Below, piece after piece: positions 6,184-7,254 of a DNA stretch of 7,254 nt; positions within the stretch are counted from its first letter, which is position 1, and every line of letters begins with the position of its first letter. The notes below the pieces were generated by a model. That model saw nothing but the letters and a program-made list of their open reading frames with translations, did no database searches and was not told the DNA's origin. The position numbers and the translations under genes are program-made. The stretch spans positions 1 through 7,254 of the forward strand of contig CACZON010000254.1 in assembly GCA_902782805.1 (NCBI GenBank), given 5' to 3'. This DNA is from Oscillospiraceae bacterium (GTDB lineage: Bacteria; Bacillota; Clostridia; Oscillospirales; Acutalibacteraceae).

Positions 6184-6254
6184 TCTTTTCCTCCGGTGAT
6201 GGATCCAGGCGCCGCGCAAAGCGCCGTTATTCTCGTTTTTACGCTCTGCTTTTT

Positions 6255-6295
6255 AGGCCCCCGGCTGTTCCGCGTTCGGATTTCGCCGCAGGCCT
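6255..6295 (-). other. Multi-part dyad in the leader region of the ABC operon
   Basis: Three nested complementary pairs lie in order: AGGCC (6255-6259) with GGCCT (6291-6295), CGGC (6262-6265) with GCCG (6285-6288), and TCCG (6269-6272) with CGGA (6277-6280) around a four-base loop. A further short stem GGCGC/GCGCC occurs at 6208-6225, nearer the start codon. If transcription starts upstream, these would fold in the 5' leader of the ATPase gene. No T-run follows on either strand, so this is not a normal terminator, and I do not recognise a riboswitch. Short GC-rich stems arise easily by chance in DNA of this composition. Confidence 0.3.
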
Positions 6296-6317
6296 TTCCC
6301 GCGCCTGTTTCGCAAAG

Positions 6318-6362
6318 GAACCCGGGAACATAGATCGCAGGAGATGATCTGTTCCCGGGTTC
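6318..6362 (-). terminator. Strong hairpin after the feo genes, possible terminator without U-tract
   Basis: GAACCCGGGAACA (6318-6330) and TGTTCCCGGGTTC (6350-6362) are a perfect 13-bp inverted repeat. The stem can continue with AGATC (6332-6336) and GATCT (6346-6350) across a two-base bulge, giving about 17 pairs and a nine-base loop. It begins 11 bases after the stop of the FeoB-associated gene, where a terminator is expected. However the minus-strand 3' flank is only CTTTGCG, so a standard U-tract is lacking; the plus strand is no better. Alternatives are an mRNA 3'-end stabiliser, a site aiding Rho-dependent or pausing-based termination, or a protein-binding dyad. Confidence 0.5.
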
Positions 6363-6373
6363 AGGAATCTGCT

Positions 6374-6550
6374 TTACGGTTTCTTTTTCGTGTAAGAGCA
6401 GGCCATGCCGCAGGTTGCGCAGTTACCGGTACAGCCGCCCTTTTTCTGCTTTTTCTCCCGAACGAGGGAGAAAACCGCGATCCCGATCACCAGAAGCAGT
6501 ACGCCCGCCGTGATCAGCGTCGCCGCGTTTTCCGCGATCCATGCAAACAT
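6374..6550 (-). CDS. FeoB-associated Cys-rich membrane protein
   Basis: A 58-residue protein with one membrane segment (about 9-30, ATLITAGVLLLVIGIAVFSL), a basic stretch (REKKQKKGG, 31-39) and four clustered cysteines at 40, 44, 47 and 51 (C-x3-C-x2-C-x3-C), ending in lysines. This is the layout of the small FeoB-associated Cys-rich membrane proteins often found directly after feoB in Firmicutes and Bacteroidetes. Their exact role is unproven; iron or Fe-S binding at the FeoB exit, in the position that FeoC holds elsewhere, is the usual guess. The gene starts 27 bases after feoB. ATG at 6550 is chosen, with AAGGAG ten bases upstream; the in-frame GTG at 6559 is only one base from that ribosome site and so unlikely. 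A strong hairpin follows its stop. Confidence 0.88.
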   Translation of the reverse strand: MFAWIAENAATLITAGVLLLVIGIAVFSLVREKKQKKGGCTGNCATCGMACSYTKKKP

Positions 6551-6577
6551 GACGCACACACTCCTTTCATAAGGCCT

Positions 6578-7254
6578 TTATACGGTTACCTTCTGAGTCA
6601 GCTTCGTCGCTTCCTGATATTTTTTGAAGAACAGCATATAGATCATGATTCCGAGCAGGACGAAAGCAGCGATCAGACTGATTACGTTGACTGCCGTACC
6701 TGCGCCGGACGCAAGGTTTCCGGTTAAGAGATTGCCGAACTGATTGACCATCAGAGCGATCACATAGGCGAAGCCGCATTCATATCCGATTGCAAACCAG
6801 GTCCAGCTTCTGCTGTTCATTTCGCGCTTGATCGCACCGATCGCCGCGAAGCAGGGCGCGCAGAGCAGATTGAACACGAGGAACGAGAATCCGGCGATCT
6901 GCGGAACGTCGAAGGAAGCCCGAATGCCTGCCCAGTCGCCGTAGAGGATGCCCATCGTCCCGACGATGTTCTCCTTCGCCACCAGACCGGTAACGGAAGC
7001 GACCGCCGCTTTCCAGTTGCCCCAGCCGAGCGGAGCGAAGATCCATGCGATGCCTTTGCCGATGTAGGCGAGGATCGAATACTCCATCTCTTCTTCCGCG
7101 AGCATGCGGAACGAACCGTCCACCCATCCGAAATAGGAGGTGAACCAGACGACGATCGTGGAGAGCAGGATGATCGTTCCTGCTTTCTTAATGAACGACC
7201 AGCCGCGCTCCCAGGTGGAGCGGAGCACGTTTTTAAGCGTGGGCAGATGGTACG
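6578..7254 (-). CDS. feoB: Ferrous iron transport protein B, C-terminal part (5' end outside window)
   Basis: FeoB is the GTPase-linked inner-membrane Fe2+ importer. The window holds its last 224 residues, entering the edge at YHLPTLKNV and running to KVTV. Family landmarks: PTLKNVLRSTWERGWSFIKKAGTIIL, where a cytoplasmic stretch leads into a membrane helix; LAYIGKGIAWIFAPLGW; WKAAVASVTGLVAKENIVG, the conserved Gate-domain stretch; and LLCAPCFAAIGAIKREM with the conserved Cys in the second Gate repeat. Several hydrophobic helices end with VISLIAAFVLLGIMIYMLFF. The N-terminal G domain and first Gate repeat lie beyond the edge. The open frame continues to base 7254 with no start needed, so an apparent GTG start at 7228 is not real. 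It is co-oriented with the Cys-rich gene 27 bases downstream, almost surely one transcript. Confidence 0.96.
   Translation of the reverse strand, partial: YHLPTLKNVLRSTWERGWSFIKKAGTIILLSTIVVWFTSYFGWVDGSFRMLAEEEMEYSILAYIGKGIAWIFAPLGWGNWKAAVASVTGLVAKENIVGTMGILYGDWAGIRASFDVPQIAGFSFLVFNLLCAPCFAAIGAIKREMNSRSWTWFAIGYECGFAYVIALMVNQFGNLLTGNLASGAGTAVNVISLIAAFVLLGIMIYMLFFKKYQEATKLTQKVTV

Noticed and set aside
6184..6219. A 12-residue N-terminal extension of the ABC ATPase
   Set aside because: It would be translated through the GGAGG that serves the ATG at 6183, and the sequence is basic and unlike the family N-terminus.
4979..6333. Overlapping plus-strand open frames (4979-5878 and 5437-6333)
   Set aside because: They lie opposite the permease and the ATPase with intact family motifs on the minus strand; no plausible start sites or domains.
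6344..6727. A 127-codon plus-strand open frame
   Set aside because: It crosses the strong hairpin and lies opposite the Cys-rich protein and the end of feoB, both well supported.
7226..7228. GTG at 7228 as the start of a short membrane protein
   Set aside because: The frame stays open to the window edge, and the upstream residues YHLPTLKN belong to FeoB.

Overview
The window looks like a chromosomal segment of an endospore-forming Firmicute of class Clostridia with fairly high GC (roughly 55-60% by eye). Evidence is the spoIIGA-sigE-sigG sporulation cluster, a single-protein HIRAN gene of a type I associate with Clostridia, and a FeoB with a FeoB-associated Cys-rich membrane protein. Genus cannot be read from the sequence. 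No mobile element, CRISPR array, tRNA or rRNA was seen, and no phage or toxin-antitoxin genes.

Layout: (1) Positions 1-2254, minus strand: spoIIGA, then sigE, then sigG (3' end cut off by the window edge). SpoIIGA is the mother-cell membrane protease that activates pro-SigE; SigE drives early mother-cell sporulation genes; SigG drives late forespore genes. A well-matched sigma-F type promoter sits between sigE and sigG, fitting the known forespore switch from sigma-F to sigma-G. (2) Positions 2414-2767, plus strand: a stand-alone 117-residue HIRAN-domain protein, divergent from spoIIGA across a 159-bp control region and closed by a strong bidirectional terminator. (3) Positions 2837-6183, minus strand: a tightly coupled operon of MacB/LolD-type ABC ATPase, two-module FtsX-like permease (797 residues) and a small heavy-metal-associated (HMA) protein with a CxxC metal site. 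(4) Positions 6184-6373: 190 bp without a gene, holding a strong GC-rich hairpin (6318-6362) and a second multi-part dyad (6255-6295). (5) Positions 6374-7254, minus strand: the C-terminal part of the ferrous iron transporter FeoB and a 58-residue membrane protein with four clustered cysteines.

Nothing here is clearly a new system. The items most worth a second look are the HIRAN protein with its acidic Cys-containing tail beside the sporulation locus, the HMA protein translationally coupled to an FtsX-type ABC transporter next to iron uptake genes, and the strong hairpin without a U-tract between the feo genes and the ABC operon. Several very long plus-strand reading frames opposite the real genes are antisense shadows caused by codon bias and were rejected.
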